A stretch of 64,000 nt of DNA from Pricia antarctica (GTDB lineage: Bacteria; Bacteroidota; Bacteroidia; Flavobacteriales; Flavobacteriaceae), in the NCBI RefSeq assembly GCF_900101815.1, contig NZ_FNAO01000003.1, forward strand, positions 475,109-539,108. Direction: 5' to 3'. Under the pieces are notes generated by a model, which saw only the letters and a program-made list of their open reading frames with translations, did no database searches and was not told where the DNA came from. Position numbers and translations under genes: made by a program. Below, piece after piece: positions 46,676 to 56,903 of this stretch. Every line of letters starts with the position of its first letter. The first letter of the stretch is position 1.

Positions 46676-47647
46676 CTACTTCATAAACCATTTCCGAACC
46701 GTCTCCTCCGCCATTTTGTTGTTGGGGGTAAAGGCACTATTCTCCTCGCCCCGATATTCCAAAAAGGAAGGGAATTTCCACCAAAGAATTCCCTCGCACC
46801 AGGGTTCGTTCTCGATACCTTCAAAGACCACTTCATAGCAAAGTTGCTGATGCTCGGCATTAAAACTATCGTCGCCCTCTGCATGCGGATTTTTCCATGG
46901 TGCGTTGATACTCCGAAAGCCGATTTCGGTAAAGACTATTGGTTTTTTAAATTTGGTATAGACCTTGGCAATTTTGGCCTTTACCCTATTAAAATTGGCT
47001 TTCAGCTCTTCTTTGGTCGGTTCCAGATTCTTGCTCAGTGGATAATAACAGTTCAGGCCGATAAAATCAAGTTCGTCCCAAAAACTTACTTGCTCGAATT
47101 CGGTGCCCCAATTAGCAGCATAGGTTAATTTGCCTTGATAAAATCCACGTAAACCCTTAAACATCTTACGCCATTCCTCTTCGTGACTCAAGGTTGCCTT
47201 GGCAAATTCTACACCGACACACAGGGCTTTCATTTCATGTATTTCCGCTAGAAAAGCATAGTGCCGAATCCAGCGGTAATAGTAATCGAAAAAGGCATCC
47301 CAATCGGCTGCGTTCAACATTTCCACTTCACCCGGCCAACTGTCGCCAGCAAATATTTGTGGCTTTAGTACGGATACCATCCCCATTCTTTTTGTCTCGA
47401 ATGCGGAATGCACCAAGCCCTCATCGTTCTCGGAACCTGCATTGTCACTAAATCGAAATGGTGTTGGACTGTTCTTGTCCCGCATAAAACTATAGGGAAC
47501 CAGGGCCATGGCATTGCTTCCCAAAGACTTCATCTTCTCCAAAGCTTGGGTAGCCCTGCCGTCCCTATAGCCATTGTAGATACTATAACCTTCATGGGCA
47601 AAATTGAATCCTTTCAAATAGGGGAGTTTGGAAAACCTTCCTTTCAT
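46676..47647 (-). pseudogene. TIM-barrel glycosidase-like gene, C-terminal fragment
   Basis: A 323-codon frame encoding a (beta/alpha)8 domain of glycoside-hydrolase-113-like type: KGFNFAHEGYSIYNGY at the start, VGVEFAKAT near residue 144 and VFTEIGFRS near 242 supply the likely acidic pair, and GILWWKFPSF ends the barrel. It lacks a signal peptide and overlaps by 56 bases the 3' end of the upstream fragment, which has one. If translated alone it may still fold, so a functional gene is not excluded. Confidence 0.6.
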
Positions 47648-48170
47648 CGTTTCCGCTCAGAAAGCTAATCGGAAGCGTATCGTTCTGGGGATTGGGATAA
47701 AAGCCTACGGAGAGATTCATATCCCGTGCGCCATATTCCTTTGTATTGAAAGTGAACGCCTGCTTATGAAACTTGACCGGGATGGTAAGGGTTAGGTCTT
47801 TTAACAATGGATTGCCTGCTGCCGTACCGACCAAATAAAGAATTTTTTCCTTTACTTCTTTTTCATCAATTTCGGAAGCCTCGGTGAACGAAACGGAAGC
47901 ATTGCGCCAAGAATCCGATTCGGGACTATGGGACAGCTCTTCCAAAAGTGCTCGGTACTTCTCGGCAAGTATTTTATCCGTAGCGCCGTAAACGACCAAA
48001 ATGGCCCTGTTTTCGAAGAAACTCCGTCGCAACTGCCTGCGGTTGGGAACGGAATCATTTTGAACAACGCGTTCCCCTTCATTGGTCTGCATAGGAGACA
48101 TTGTGGCTGCGCCAATGATCAAAACACAAAGGCCGATAAACACCAACCCATATACTCCCTTTGTTGTCAT
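47592..48170 (-). pseudogene. N-terminal fragment of the TIM-barrel glycosidase-like gene
   Basis: A 192-codon frame with a membrane anchor or signal (about 6-24) and an alpha/beta region (FFENRAILVVYGATDK, then LVGTAAGNPLLKDLTLTIP) that ends abruptly after FLSGNDERK. At this point it overlaps the next frame, whose product begins within a TIM-barrel domain. I infer one longer secreted enzyme that lost its central part, with a frameshift at the joint near 47650. Confidence 0.5.
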
Positions 48171-48258
48171 TTTTTTCTTCCCGTTACCTCCAAAGGTAGT
48201 AAAGAATCACCTGCTCCGAGAGAAAAGAGATTTCCGTAACTTATAATGCCATCAGGGT

Positions 48259-50745
48259 CTAGCCCCCATAGCCGCCTTCTTCGTCATCGCCATTCTGACC
48301 TTGTTTTTTATTCGCGCTTTTCTTCTCGTTTATCCGGTAAATGAATCCAAGGGTAATTTGCCGCTCGCGCCATTGAAATTCGCTATCGGATGTAAAGAAT
48401 GCGGTCTGGGTCAACGATTGCCGTTTTCTTGTATTTAACAAATCGCTGACATTAAAAGAGACCGTAGCCTTATCGCCCAAGACATCTTTGCTAAAGGCCA
48501 GATCCAATGAAAAAATACCTTTGTTTTCGGATTGTGCGGTCTGTGAGGGGCCGCGGTAAAAGGCATTGGTCTGCCAATCGATTTTACCCGGCAAGGTCAC
48601 TTTTGCGCTAAAGCGACTGAACCAACTTGTGTTCTTTGTGCCAAAATCCACCTCGTTGAATATACCTTCGGTAACGAATTGGAAGAAATTGAAGCTACCG
48701 TTCAGCCGCAACCATTTGGCCGGATTGTACAACAGACCCAATTCTGCCCCATAACGCTCATTAGTAGATAAGTTAATGGGAATGGAACGTATAATGCGGA
48801 TTCCATCCGAGGTAATCTCGCCCGTTTCCTCTTGGATGACCTCGAAGGAATTGGTTTCCTTTTGATAATAGATGGATGAGGTCAGCGTCAGTTTTTCCCA
48901 GCGTTTCAAATAGCCGAGATCAAAGGCGTTGGCAAAAGCGGGATCCAGGTCAGGATTCCCTTGAAAAACATTGGTACGACTAGACCTGGAAGGGAAAGGG
49001 TTGATAAAAAAGCCCCTCGGCCGGTTGATCCGTCGGTTATAGCCCAACGAAATATTTTCTTCCTCGGCCAATTCGAATATCCAATTTATGGTGGGGAACA
49101 GCCCCAAATAATTCTTGTCGAAATTCAGATCAACGTCGGCACCCAGAATCTCTTGCAAGGCCGTAGCATCAAAATCGGATGCCACTTGGCCCTTTAATTG
49201 GGTATTTTCCAAACGCAATCCTAGCAGAAAGGAGAACTTCCCAAATTTATTGCCGTATTGCGAGTAGAGCGCATTGACATTTTCATCATAGGTGAACTGG
49301 TTGGTCAGATTTTGATCGGTTTCAAACTGCCCATTATTTTGGTTCAGGGTATCCAATTGGTAATCGGTCACCTCTTGCTCGAACTTGCCGCGATACCCCG
49401 CCTCGAACTGGGCATCGCCCATGGGCAGCACATAGTCGGCCTGCAATAGATATTCGTTCTGGGTCTCGGCCTCGTAGACGTTTTCGCGGGCCAATAGGTC
49501 GTTATCGGGAAAAATCCGGTTCTCCTCTATGGGGGTGGTTTTGGTCTCGTCGTCATAGGAATATTGAAAATCTGCGGTCAACTTATGGCCTTCGTCATTA
49601 AAATTATTCATGTAATTCAAGGAAACCTGATAGCTCTTGTCATCCTGGTTTTCGTTTTCACTGCGAAACGTGCGGCTGTCCAAGCTGGTTCCAACAAATC
49701 TGTCACTGAGATTATCGGTGAAGTCCTCTTCATCTGAAAATCGGCCAAAAATGCTTCCCGAAAGCGATGATTTTTCGGTCAGAAAATATTCCATCCCCAA
49801 ATTGGCGTTGAAACCGATGTCCTTTCTATTGATGTCCCGGTCCTCGATGATACGGGCAAATTCCCCATTGGCATAGGTGTTGTTAAAAAAAGCATTCCCG
49901 GGAGGTTCGCGATAGGTATAGCCCAAAGTCGTAAATACATTGAACTTGTCGGTACGAAGGTTCAAATTGGTCGATACCTGACTGGCGACCGGGAATCCTA
50001 TACTGGAATTTATAGAGCCATTGAATCCCAAAGTCTTCTCCTTTTTTAGGATGATATTCAGGATGCCCGCCGTGCCCTCGGCATCATAGCGCGCAGACGG
50101 ACTGGTAATGACCTCTACACTTTCAATGGCATCGGCCGGCAGTTGGCGCAGCGCATCCGTAGAACCGAAACCGGCCATAGCCGACGGTCTGCCGTTAATT
50201 AGGATACGAACGTTGCTATTACCACGTAAGGCAATCGCCCCGTCTACATCAACGGTTACCGAAGGTACGTTGTTCAGGGCATCGCTTACGTTGGCCCCAC
50301 TGGTGGTCAGGTCTTTGCCAATGTTATAGATTTTCTTGTCCAACCGTACCTCGACGGTGGTTTTTTCTCCGGTTACTTCAACACCTTGCAATTGCGCTAC
50401 ATCGACCGTAAGCTTGATGATGCCAAAATCCTTCGAATCGGTCAAGTTTTGTTGGGGCAAAACATAGGGTTTGTAGGATATAAACTCTACACGGACATTA
50501 TAGTTGCCCGGAGCGGTTTCCACACTGAATATTCCGTCGACATCGGTAATACCGCCGGTTACCTTTTCAGGATTATCAACACTTTGTAAAACCAAGGTAG
50601 CATATTCCAAAGGTTCGTTGGTATCATTGTCCATGACCTTTCCCGTTAATGTAATAGGTCCGTTAGGCCCGTTCTGTCCCAAAACTGTAGTGGTGTTGAT
50701 TACCAAACCGCAAAGAAGAAAGAAAAAGAGTAATCCTGATTTCAT
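48259..50745 (-). CDS. TonB-linked outer-membrane barrel, OMP_b-brl_3 type (first)
   Basis: Outer-membrane protein of 828 residues. Signal peptide 1-24; carboxypeptidase-regulatory-like domain (about 30-115); plug domain (about 130-230, with VSDALNNVPSVTVDVDGAI and VRILINGRPSA); then a beta-barrel. The end is a Lys/Gly-rich tail (KKSANKKQGQNGDDEEGGYG) instead of a terminal aromatic strand. Related to the second barrel at 53-56 kb. Substrate unknown, no SusD partner. Confidence 0.88.
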   Translation of the reverse strand: MKSGLLFFFLLCGLVINTTTVLGQNGPNGPITLTGKVMDNDTNEPLEYATLVLQSVDNPEKVTGGITDVDGIFSVETAPGNYNVRVEFISYKPYVLPQQNLTDSKDFGIIKLTVDVAQLQGVEVTGEKTTVEVRLDKKIYNIGKDLTTSGANVSDALNNVPSVTVDVDGAIALRGNSNVRILINGRPSAMAGFGSTDALRQLPADAIESVEVITSPSARYDAEGTAGILNIILKKEKTLGFNGSINSSIGFPVASQVSTNLNLRTDKFNVFTTLGYTYREPPGNAFFNNTYANGEFARIIEDRDINRKDIGFNANLGMEYFLTEKSSLSGSIFGRFSDEEDFTDNLSDRFVGTSLDSRTFRSENENQDDKSYQVSLNYMNNFNDEGHKLTADFQYSYDDETKTTPIEENRIFPDNDLLARENVYEAETQNEYLLQADYVLPMGDAQFEAGYRGKFEQEVTDYQLDTLNQNNGQFETDQNLTNQFTYDENVNALYSQYGNKFGKFSFLLGLRLENTQLKGQVASDFDATALQEILGADVDLNFDKNYLGLFPTINWIFELAEEENISLGYNRRINRPRGFFINPFPSRSSRTNVFQGNPDLDPAFANAFDLGYLKRWEKLTLTSSIYYQKETNSFEVIQEETGEITSDGIRIIRSIPINLSTNERYGAELGLLYNPAKWLRLNGSFNFFQFVTEGIFNEVDFGTKNTSWFSRFSAKVTLPGKIDWQTNAFYRGPSQTAQSENKGIFSLDLAFSKDVLGDKATVSFNVSDLLNTRKRQSLTQTAFFTSDSEFQWRERQITLGFIYRINEKKSANKKQGQNGDDEEGGYGG

Positions 50746-51013
50746 AATTATAGCCCCGTTGAAGTTTAAGACAAAAATCAGTATTACAAAATCGAAGTGG
50801 ATTCTATATTCTTTGAACGACAGAAATGGTTGTGCGAACGACCTTAGATATTTGTTAAAATAGTGCGCATGACCTTCGTTGCGGTGTTTTTGGAGTACAC
50901 AGGAAAAAGGAGTTCTATCCTATTCGTAAATCAAAACTATGCGCTTACTCCACTACATGTCGGGGGATTGATCATCGCTGACTTCAAGATTGGTATGGAT
51001 GGAAAAAGGAAAA

Positions 51014-52645
51014 TTAATTCGAGTAAGCCTTGTCCAAAAATTCATATCGAGCCTCGTTTTTTGCTTTTTGCATCTTGCTTTCGGTATCGATAATCATTAC
51101 CGGAGGTTCGGAATCATTGGAATCGGTTTTAGGCCATTCGGGTAGGTTTTCGCCGTTCGGGTTTCCGGTCTTTACAAAATTGGCGAAGTACGCTTGCATG
51201 GTTTCCGAGGCCTTAAAATCATCGGCCGTCCAGGCATAACCCTTTACCAAATGGAGGTTTCCCATGGCATATTCGATTTCTGCGGCGTGCGGTGCACCGA
51301 CAGGTTCAGGTGCTTTCTTCGTGTCGGAATCTTTAGCAAGGGTTCCTCCCGCCAAACCCGAAGCCAAATTTTGGTCTCTCAACGGCGGGCGAATTTTACT
51401 ATATAAATAACGATAAACGGGTTGGTCGCTGTTTTTGCGATGTAGGTCGAACCACTTCCAAGTACTATAAGCAATAAAACGATCGGAGGCCAAAGCGGTA
51501 GCGGAAAGCTCGATTTCTTTTTCCGACCCATGAGGATATAATTGCTGTACTTCCCTATTATTTTCAGGATAGGCTTCCTTGACTTTTGCCACATAATTTG
51601 CCTCGGTATAAGGTTTTCCTTGCATCAATGCCGTTCCGGGAATCTCGGCGGAATTCCATCCCAATAGAAGAGGGACTTGCGCCTGTTCATTCTTTTCAAA
51701 TAGTTCAGGAAGGGATTTCGGTAAAAAATACCCATCGATTACCATGGGAAAACCGAAGCGCTGGGACTCGTTATATATCTCATATATTTCCCTTGTACTC
51801 AATTTTCGGAAATCGGCCATACTGGTATAGCCCGCGTTTTTCAGAAATTCCTCACCTTGTTTTTCGGCCACGGCCAAAGGTACGGGCGCCATGGTCGGAT
51901 TGATGGCCGCCCCACTCTCCCCTATTGCCCCTGCAATTAGCTTTTTGGAAAGCGGCGATGCCATTTGGGCACTCACCCCGATAGATCCTGCGGATTCACC
52001 CGCGATGGTTACTTTTTTGGGATCACCACCAAAAGCCGCGATATTCTTTTGCACCCATTGTAGGGCCATATTCTGATCCAGCTGACCGTAATTGCCAGAT
52101 GCCTTGTAAGGTGCCTCTGCACTAAGGTCTGGGTGTGCCAGATTTCCGAAAACGTTCAATCGGTAGTTGGTCGTTACGACAACCATGCCTTTTTCGGCCA
52201 TACTTTCTCCGTCGTAACGCGGTTCGGAGGCATCACCAGCCACATTGCCTCCACCGAAGAAATACACTAATACAGGAAGGTCTTTAGTATCGCGCTGCGC
52301 AGGAGTCCAGACATTCAAGTACAGACAATCTTCACTGACCCCGTTGGAACGCGATTTCATATCTCCAAAGACCATCGTTTGCATCGGTCGAGGACCAAAG
52401 GTTTTGGTCTCTTTTACGCCCTTCCAATTATCCAAGGCTTGTGGTGCTTTCCAGCGTAGTTCGCCAACGGGCGGTTTGGCAAAGGGAATCCCAAAATACG
52501 TCTGAATACCGGTATGGGTATTATAGTCGCCTTCAATGCTGCCATTTTCAATTTTGACCTGAACGGGAAAGGCATTAGCGTTCTGGGAGGCAATTTTTTG
52601 ATTAATCAGCAAGACCAATACGGAAAGTATTACTAGTTTTTTCAT
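51014..52645 (-). CDS. Secreted type B carboxylesterase
   Basis: Alpha/beta hydrolase of 543 residues, exported (signal 1-20). Oxyanion region YFFGGGNVAGDAS, nucleophile Ser218 in AGESAGSIG, SEDCLYLNVW motif near 104 and a His in GAPHAAEIEY. It hydrolyses ester bonds; acetylated glycans or small esters are possible substrates. It is flanked by the two TonB-linked barrels. Confidence 0.92.
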   Translation of the reverse strand: MKKLVILSVLVLLINQKIASQNANAFPVQVKIENGSIEGDYNTHTGIQTYFGIPFAKPPVGELRWKAPQALDNWKGVKETKTFGPRPMQTMVFGDMKSRSNGVSEDCLYLNVWTPAQRDTKDLPVLVYFFGGGNVAGDASEPRYDGESMAEKGMVVVTTNYRLNVFGNLAHPDLSAEAPYKASGNYGQLDQNMALQWVQKNIAAFGGDPKKVTIAGESAGSIGVSAQMASPLSKKLIAGAIGESGAAINPTMAPVPLAVAEKQGEEFLKNAGYTSMADFRKLSTREIYEIYNESQRFGFPMVIDGYFLPKSLPELFEKNEQAQVPLLLGWNSAEIPGTALMQGKPYTEANYVAKVKEAYPENNREVQQLYPHGSEKEIELSATALASDRFIAYSTWKWFDLHRKNSDQPVYRYLYSKIRPPLRDQNLASGLAGGTLAKDSDTKKAPEPVGAPHAAEIEYAMGNLHLVKGYAWTADDFKASETMQAYFANFVKTGNPNGENLPEWPKTDSNDSEPPVMIIDTESKMQKAKNEARYEFLDKAYSN

Positions 52646-52837
52646 TTTTTAAAGGATCAAAAATCATTTAATATTCTAATTTTTCAGGATATTGATATTT
52701 CAACTTAGTTAACGGAACGGTGCTAATTTAAATATAATCCGAACAAAACTCCTATGATTTACCTTTGGCTTAAATCGGCTAAACCTGCCCTTCGACATCT
52801 ATCTTGGACATTGGAATTCAACCCTAAATATAAGAAA

Positions 52838-53008
52838 TTATACAAAAAGCAAAACAAGTGTCAACACAATACCTCCCAGGGTAAAATACATACCCTTTTT
52901 AAATACGGATGTTGTGGGTCGGAACATCCAAAAGGCAGATACCGCAAAGAACAAAAGCGAAACCCCGAAGAAAATACCCAGCCAAAACAAGGGATGCCCC
53001 GAATGCAT
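52838..53008 (-). pseudogene. C-terminal scrap of a PepSY-like membrane protein
   Basis: Reads MHSGHPLFWLGIFFGVSLLF then FAVSAFWMF and a second helix ending LTLVLLFV, 56 codons; the same frame runs 15 codons further upstream (VNFRKYKKGISFHK) to a stop. The pattern LHxGH followed by a helix ending S-x-FWM resembles the last helices of PepSY-associated membrane proteins. No start region or preceding domains exist. It could instead be a small two-helix protein. Confidence 0.4.
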
Positions 53009-53112
53009 TTTATGGAAGGAAATTCCTTTTTTATATTTCCGGAAATTGACCCCGCCATACTATGTTCGCGACTATCGCAAAAAATACAGTCACTGGTATT
53101 GGAAACAAAGTT

Positions 53113-53292
53113 TTACAACTGCGCCATTTCAAGATTGATGGTCATGTCGACCTCAACGCCCAAGGTAGGAGTGTCACCACCGGCTCCGAATTCCAATCGG
53201 TTTACGGTTCCGGTCAGTTTTAACCATTCCTTTAATTTTTTACTGGGTGCATCTGTAATAATGCCGTTGAGTTTTCCGCTCTGATTAACCGG
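53113..53292 (-). pseudogene. C-terminal remnant of a YceI-family protein
   Basis: A 59-codon open stretch ends with LTGTVNRLEFGAGGDTPTLG and VEVDMTINLEMAQL, the characteristic C-terminus of YceI lipocalin-like proteins. The upstream frame is closed by a stop and the N-terminal two thirds are missing; the second TonB-linked barrel gene ends 20 bases further upstream. The opposite strand has a long frame through the same place that makes no sense as a protein. Confidence 0.6.
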
Positions 53293-53311
53293 TTAATCTA
53301 TAAATGGACGT

Positions 53312-55687
53312 TCAAAATTGCTTTTGTCCCGAGAACTCCATCGCCTCGCCCTTGCCGAAACCGAAACTGATGCCAAAGGTCACAAAGCGGCCTTGCTGAC
53401 TGAAATCCCTCAAATAGAAATTGGGTTGGCTGGTCACACTTTCGCGAATTCGGGAAGCGAAAACGTCTCGAATGCTCAGGTTCACAATGGCCTTGCCCTT
53501 AAATATTTTCTTACGTGCGCCGAAATCCATAAATAGGCTTTCGGTTACTTCCTGCTGTAAGGTTCTGAAGCCGGATTGGTAGTTTCCAATCAGTTCCAAA
53601 TCGATATCGGCAGGTAATTTAATCTTGCTTGTCAAACGGGTAGACCATTGTTCGCCCTTGAAATCGAACGAGGTTCCATCAAAAGCACCTTTACGCCTAA
53701 AATGACTTAAATTGAAATCATTGGTAAACGACAGCCAATTCGTAGGAATATATTTCGCATTGAACTCGATACCGGTCGTATTGTTGATCCCGATATTTTC
53801 GGGCCGCGAGATGCTCACATTATCCTCGAATTCAACGATCTGCTCCACTACATCTTCGGTATGGCGATAGAACACGGTCAAGTTCATTGAAACCTTGCCT
53901 ATTTTATAAATACTGGTGAGTTCGTAACTATCTGTAAATTCAGGCTGCAGATCGGGGTTTCCAGTACGGATGCTGAAATTGTTGCGGATATTGAAAAATG
54001 GATTCAGATCCCATAGCCGTGGACGGAATATACGTTTGGAATACCCTGCTTGCAACGAAAGATCATCATTCACTTTATAGGAAGTATGTCCGCTCGGGAA
54101 AAAGTTAGAATACTTCTGATCATTGCGCAGGTTGGTATTCTGCAAGAGTGTGCCCACATCAGTATCCTCGAAACGGACGCCTAATTTCAACCCCCATTTA
54201 TCGCTTTCATAGGCTGCCGTGCCATAAACGCCCAATACCTTTTGAACCCACTCGAAGACATTCGTCAAATCGGGGTTTTCAACAAAATCGGTCCCGTCAA
54301 AATCGCTTATGGCAAAATCGTTCTCGACATCACTGATCTGATACTGGGCTCCCGTTTCAATGGTGTACTTTTCAGCCCAGGGATGGGTATAATCTGCTTT
54401 AAAAGTATAATCGGCCTGACTGAAATCGGTTCGCGTTTGCTGTAGCATATCATCGTTATCGCCCGAGGTTACGGTATTGGCAAAGTCGGAGGATTGATCT
54501 TTGGCGAAAAGGTTTCCCGTAGCACTGATCAATAACGATTTATCTTCATTGCCCTCAAAATCTTTTTTGTACTGCAGTTCATAGGAATACTTGGGATTGG
54601 TAGCTGTGGTCAGTTCGCGACGGCGAAAGGCATCGGTCAGGCTATTCCCTGCGTCGAAAGTGCTAAAAACCGCATCGGAGTGTTCCTTTTCCCACTCATA
54701 GGCAAAATTTCCCGAAAGGGTCAGCACATTGTATTCATTGATGTGATAATCCGTACCGAGGATAAGATTGAAAAAAGTCTCGTTTTTGTCGCTTTGGCCA
54801 ATGCTATTAATAAAGGTACTGTCAACAAGATTACGGTTCTCGCTTTCGTTGTCACTGGGGAATGTTCTACGACCAAAACCCAACTGACTGAACAGGTTGA
54901 ATTCTTCGGTCCGGCTGTTTAGGCTGATGCCCAAACTATGGTTATTAGGCACCCCGGTATTCAAGGTAAAGGAACCGTTAAGGCCTTTCTTTTCTTCCTT
55001 TTTAAGTACGATATTGATGATGCCCGAGGTACCTTCCGCATCGTATTTGGCGGACGGGTTCGTAATCACTTCGATACGGTCGATCATATCGGCGGTCAAG
55101 GTGCCCAAAGCATTACCCTGTTGACTGGCGATGACCGATGGTTTCCCGTTAATCAACATTTGTACGCCTTGACTGCCCCGAAGACTTACTTGCCCCTCGA
55201 TGTTTACGTTGACTGAAGGCACATTATTCAACACCTCCAAAGCACTTGCACCCGTACTGCTCAGGTCCGACCCCACATTGAAAACACGTTTATCAAGTTT
55301 AAACTGGGTTTGCGAAATCTCGCCTTCAACAACAACTTCATCCAACTGTTGGGAATCTTCCTCCAGCGTGATGGCACCCAAATCTATGCTACCATTGGCC
55401 GCAATTTTATGCTCCAGTGTCAGGGACTTAAATCCTATAAAACTTACCTCGATAAAAAAATCGGAAGCATCCGTTTCCAAAGTGAAGGATCCATCATCTA
55501 AAGTGGTTGTTCCATCAATTGGTGTTTTGCTAGTTGGGTCGCCCACAAGAACCGTAGCAAATTCAATGGGTTGGCCGCCACTTTCAATAATTTTTCCTGT
55601 GATTGTCGTTGTGCCGCTGCTTTGTGCCGCAAGAAAAAAAGTATTCAGTATGCTTAGTAGAAGAAAAATGCCTGTACTACGCTTCAT
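53312..55687 (-). CDS. TonB-linked outer-membrane barrel, OMP_b-brl_3 type (second)
   Basis: A 791-residue paralogue of the barrel at 48-51 kb. Signal peptide 1-21, carboxypeptidase-regulatory-like domain (about 27-112), plug domain (about 130-235 with ALEVLNNVPSVNVNIEGQVS) and a barrel ending in FGISFGFGKGEAMEFSGQKQF-like strands. It is divergent from the histidine kinase pair with 160 bases between them, so it is a likely target of that system. Confidence 0.88.
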   Translation of the reverse strand: MKRSTGIFLLLSILNTFFLAAQSSGTTTITGKIIESGGQPIEFATVLVGDPTSKTPIDGTTTLDDGSFTLETDASDFFIEVSFIGFKSLTLEHKIAANGSIDLGAITLEEDSQQLDEVVVEGEISQTQFKLDKRVFNVGSDLSSTGASALEVLNNVPSVNVNIEGQVSLRGSQGVQMLINGKPSVIASQQGNALGTLTADMIDRIEVITNPSAKYDAEGTSGIINIVLKKEEKKGLNGSFTLNTGVPNNHSLGISLNSRTEEFNLFSQLGFGRRTFPSDNESENRNLVDSTFINSIGQSDKNETFFNLILGTDYHINEYNVLTLSGNFAYEWEKEHSDAVFSTFDAGNSLTDAFRRRELTTATNPKYSYELQYKKDFEGNEDKSLLISATGNLFAKDQSSDFANTVTSGDNDDMLQQTRTDFSQADYTFKADYTHPWAEKYTIETGAQYQISDVENDFAISDFDGTDFVENPDLTNVFEWVQKVLGVYGTAAYESDKWGLKLGVRFEDTDVGTLLQNTNLRNDQKYSNFFPSGHTSYKVNDDLSLQAGYSKRIFRPRLWDLNPFFNIRNNFSIRTGNPDLQPEFTDSYELTSIYKIGKVSMNLTVFYRHTEDVVEQIVEFEDNVSISRPENIGINNTTGIEFNAKYIPTNWLSFTNDFNLSHFRRKGAFDGTSFDFKGEQWSTRLTSKIKLPADIDLELIGNYQSGFRTLQQEVTESLFMDFGARKKIFKGKAIVNLSIRDVFASRIRESVTSQPNFYLRDFSQQGRFVTFGISFGFGKGEAMEFSGQKQF

Positions 55688-55847
55688 GTTTTAATTGGTA
55701 ACAGAGTTCAAACCCAAAGATTACGTCTAAATCCATAAGATGATGCTTTTTTCTATAAACGACAAAAACTATATCGCAAACGACATGAATTAAAGTATTT
55801 GTCGTTCGCCCCGTGAAATCCGTCGATGGAAGGTTTAACGGAAATCG

Positions 55848-56903
55848 ATGTGTACAAAAACGTATTTTTATACCATGGTCGCGAAACAGTCCTTTTTAAA
55901 AAACACATCAAAGGAGGTTTTCTTTCAGCTTTTGCTGCATATTGTGCTGTTTTTATTCTTTTCGTTCGATAAGAATGAGCCAGAGATCAGCGGATTTAAA
56001 ATAGTCGCATTTATAAACTACGCTCTGGGTGCCTTACTCATAAATTATGTGTTTTTGCCTCGCTTTTTTTATAAAAAGAAATACTTGATTTTCTTTTTGT
56101 CCGTGGTCTTGGTCATTGCAGGTATTATCGCCATTGAGGAACTCGTTTTGGAAAGGATTTATTACCCTGACACTCGAGGCAAGCATTTTCCTGGAGTCAT
56201 CTTCAGTCTTTTGGATGTCATGCCCGTGATTACGATCCTCGCTGGTTTTAAGTTCGCATGGGATGCCTCCAAAAAACAGCACGAAGTAGATCAATTGAAA
56301 TCTTCGGTAAAAGAAAGCGAGTTACAATTCTTGAAATCCCAGATCAATCCGCATTTTCTGTTCAACAATCTGAACAACCTATATTCTTACGCCATAGACA
56401 ATTCGCCTAAAACGCCCTCCATTATATTGGAACTGTCGTCTGTTCTGCGTTACATGCTGTATGATTGTAAAGAAAATTTCGTGCCCTTGACAAAAGAGGT
56501 GGAGCATCTGAAGAACTTTACGCAATTGAACGAACTCCAGATCGAGGAGCGTGGTACCGTTACCTATCAAACCGAAAATATCGGGACAGGCTATCGCATC
56601 GCCCCATTGATTTTAACGGTATTCGTTGAGAACGCCTTTAAGCACAGTACGGCAAGCCAATCCGAAGATATTGTCATAGACATCAGTATCGATGTAACAG
56701 ACAAGGGAACGTTGCAATTTGAGTGTCTCAATTCCTTCAGGCCGACTACCAATACCAATGAGCTATCTCACGGCATAGGATTGGAGAATGTCAAAAAGCG
56801 CTTGGAGATTATCTACCCTAATGCACATGAATTGACCATTTCAGAAACGGACACTTTATATTCGGTGAAACTTGAAATACGATTAAAACAGGAAACGAAA
56901 TGA
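55848..56903 (+). CDS. LytS-type sensor histidine kinase
   Basis: Membrane-bound kinase of 351 residues. Four helices in the first 140 residues, a short coiled coil and the His_kinase domain with His169 in QINPHFLFNNLNNLYS, then an ATPase domain with GIGLENVKKRLEIIY. No extracellular sensor domain is visible, so it may sense membrane or an associated partner. A start at 55875 (MVAKQSF) is also possible. It overlaps the regulator gene by four bases (ATGA). Confidence 0.92.
   Translation: MCTKTYFYTMVAKQSFLKNTSKEVFFQLLLHIVLFLFFSFDKNEPEISGFKIVAFINYALGALLINYVFLPRFFYKKKYLIFFLSVVLVIAGIIAIEELVLERIYYPDTRGKHFPGVIFSLLDVMPVITILAGFKFAWDASKKQHEVDQLKSSVKESELQFLKSQINPHFLFNNLNNLYSYAIDNSPKTPSIILELSSVLRYMLYDCKENFVPLTKEVEHLKNFTQLNELQIEERGTVTYQTENIGTGYRIAPLILTVFVENAFKHSTASQSEDIVIDISIDVTDKGTLQFECLNSFRPTTNTNELSHGIGLENVKKRLEIIYPNAHELTISETDTLYSVKLEIRLKQETK

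Noticed and set aside
52754..53284. Open frame of 176 codons on the plus strand
   Set aside because: It lies opposite the YceI and PepSY-like remnants, has a low-complexity Cys/Lys/Pro-rich sequence and no recognisable domain; it is the antisense shadow of the remnants.
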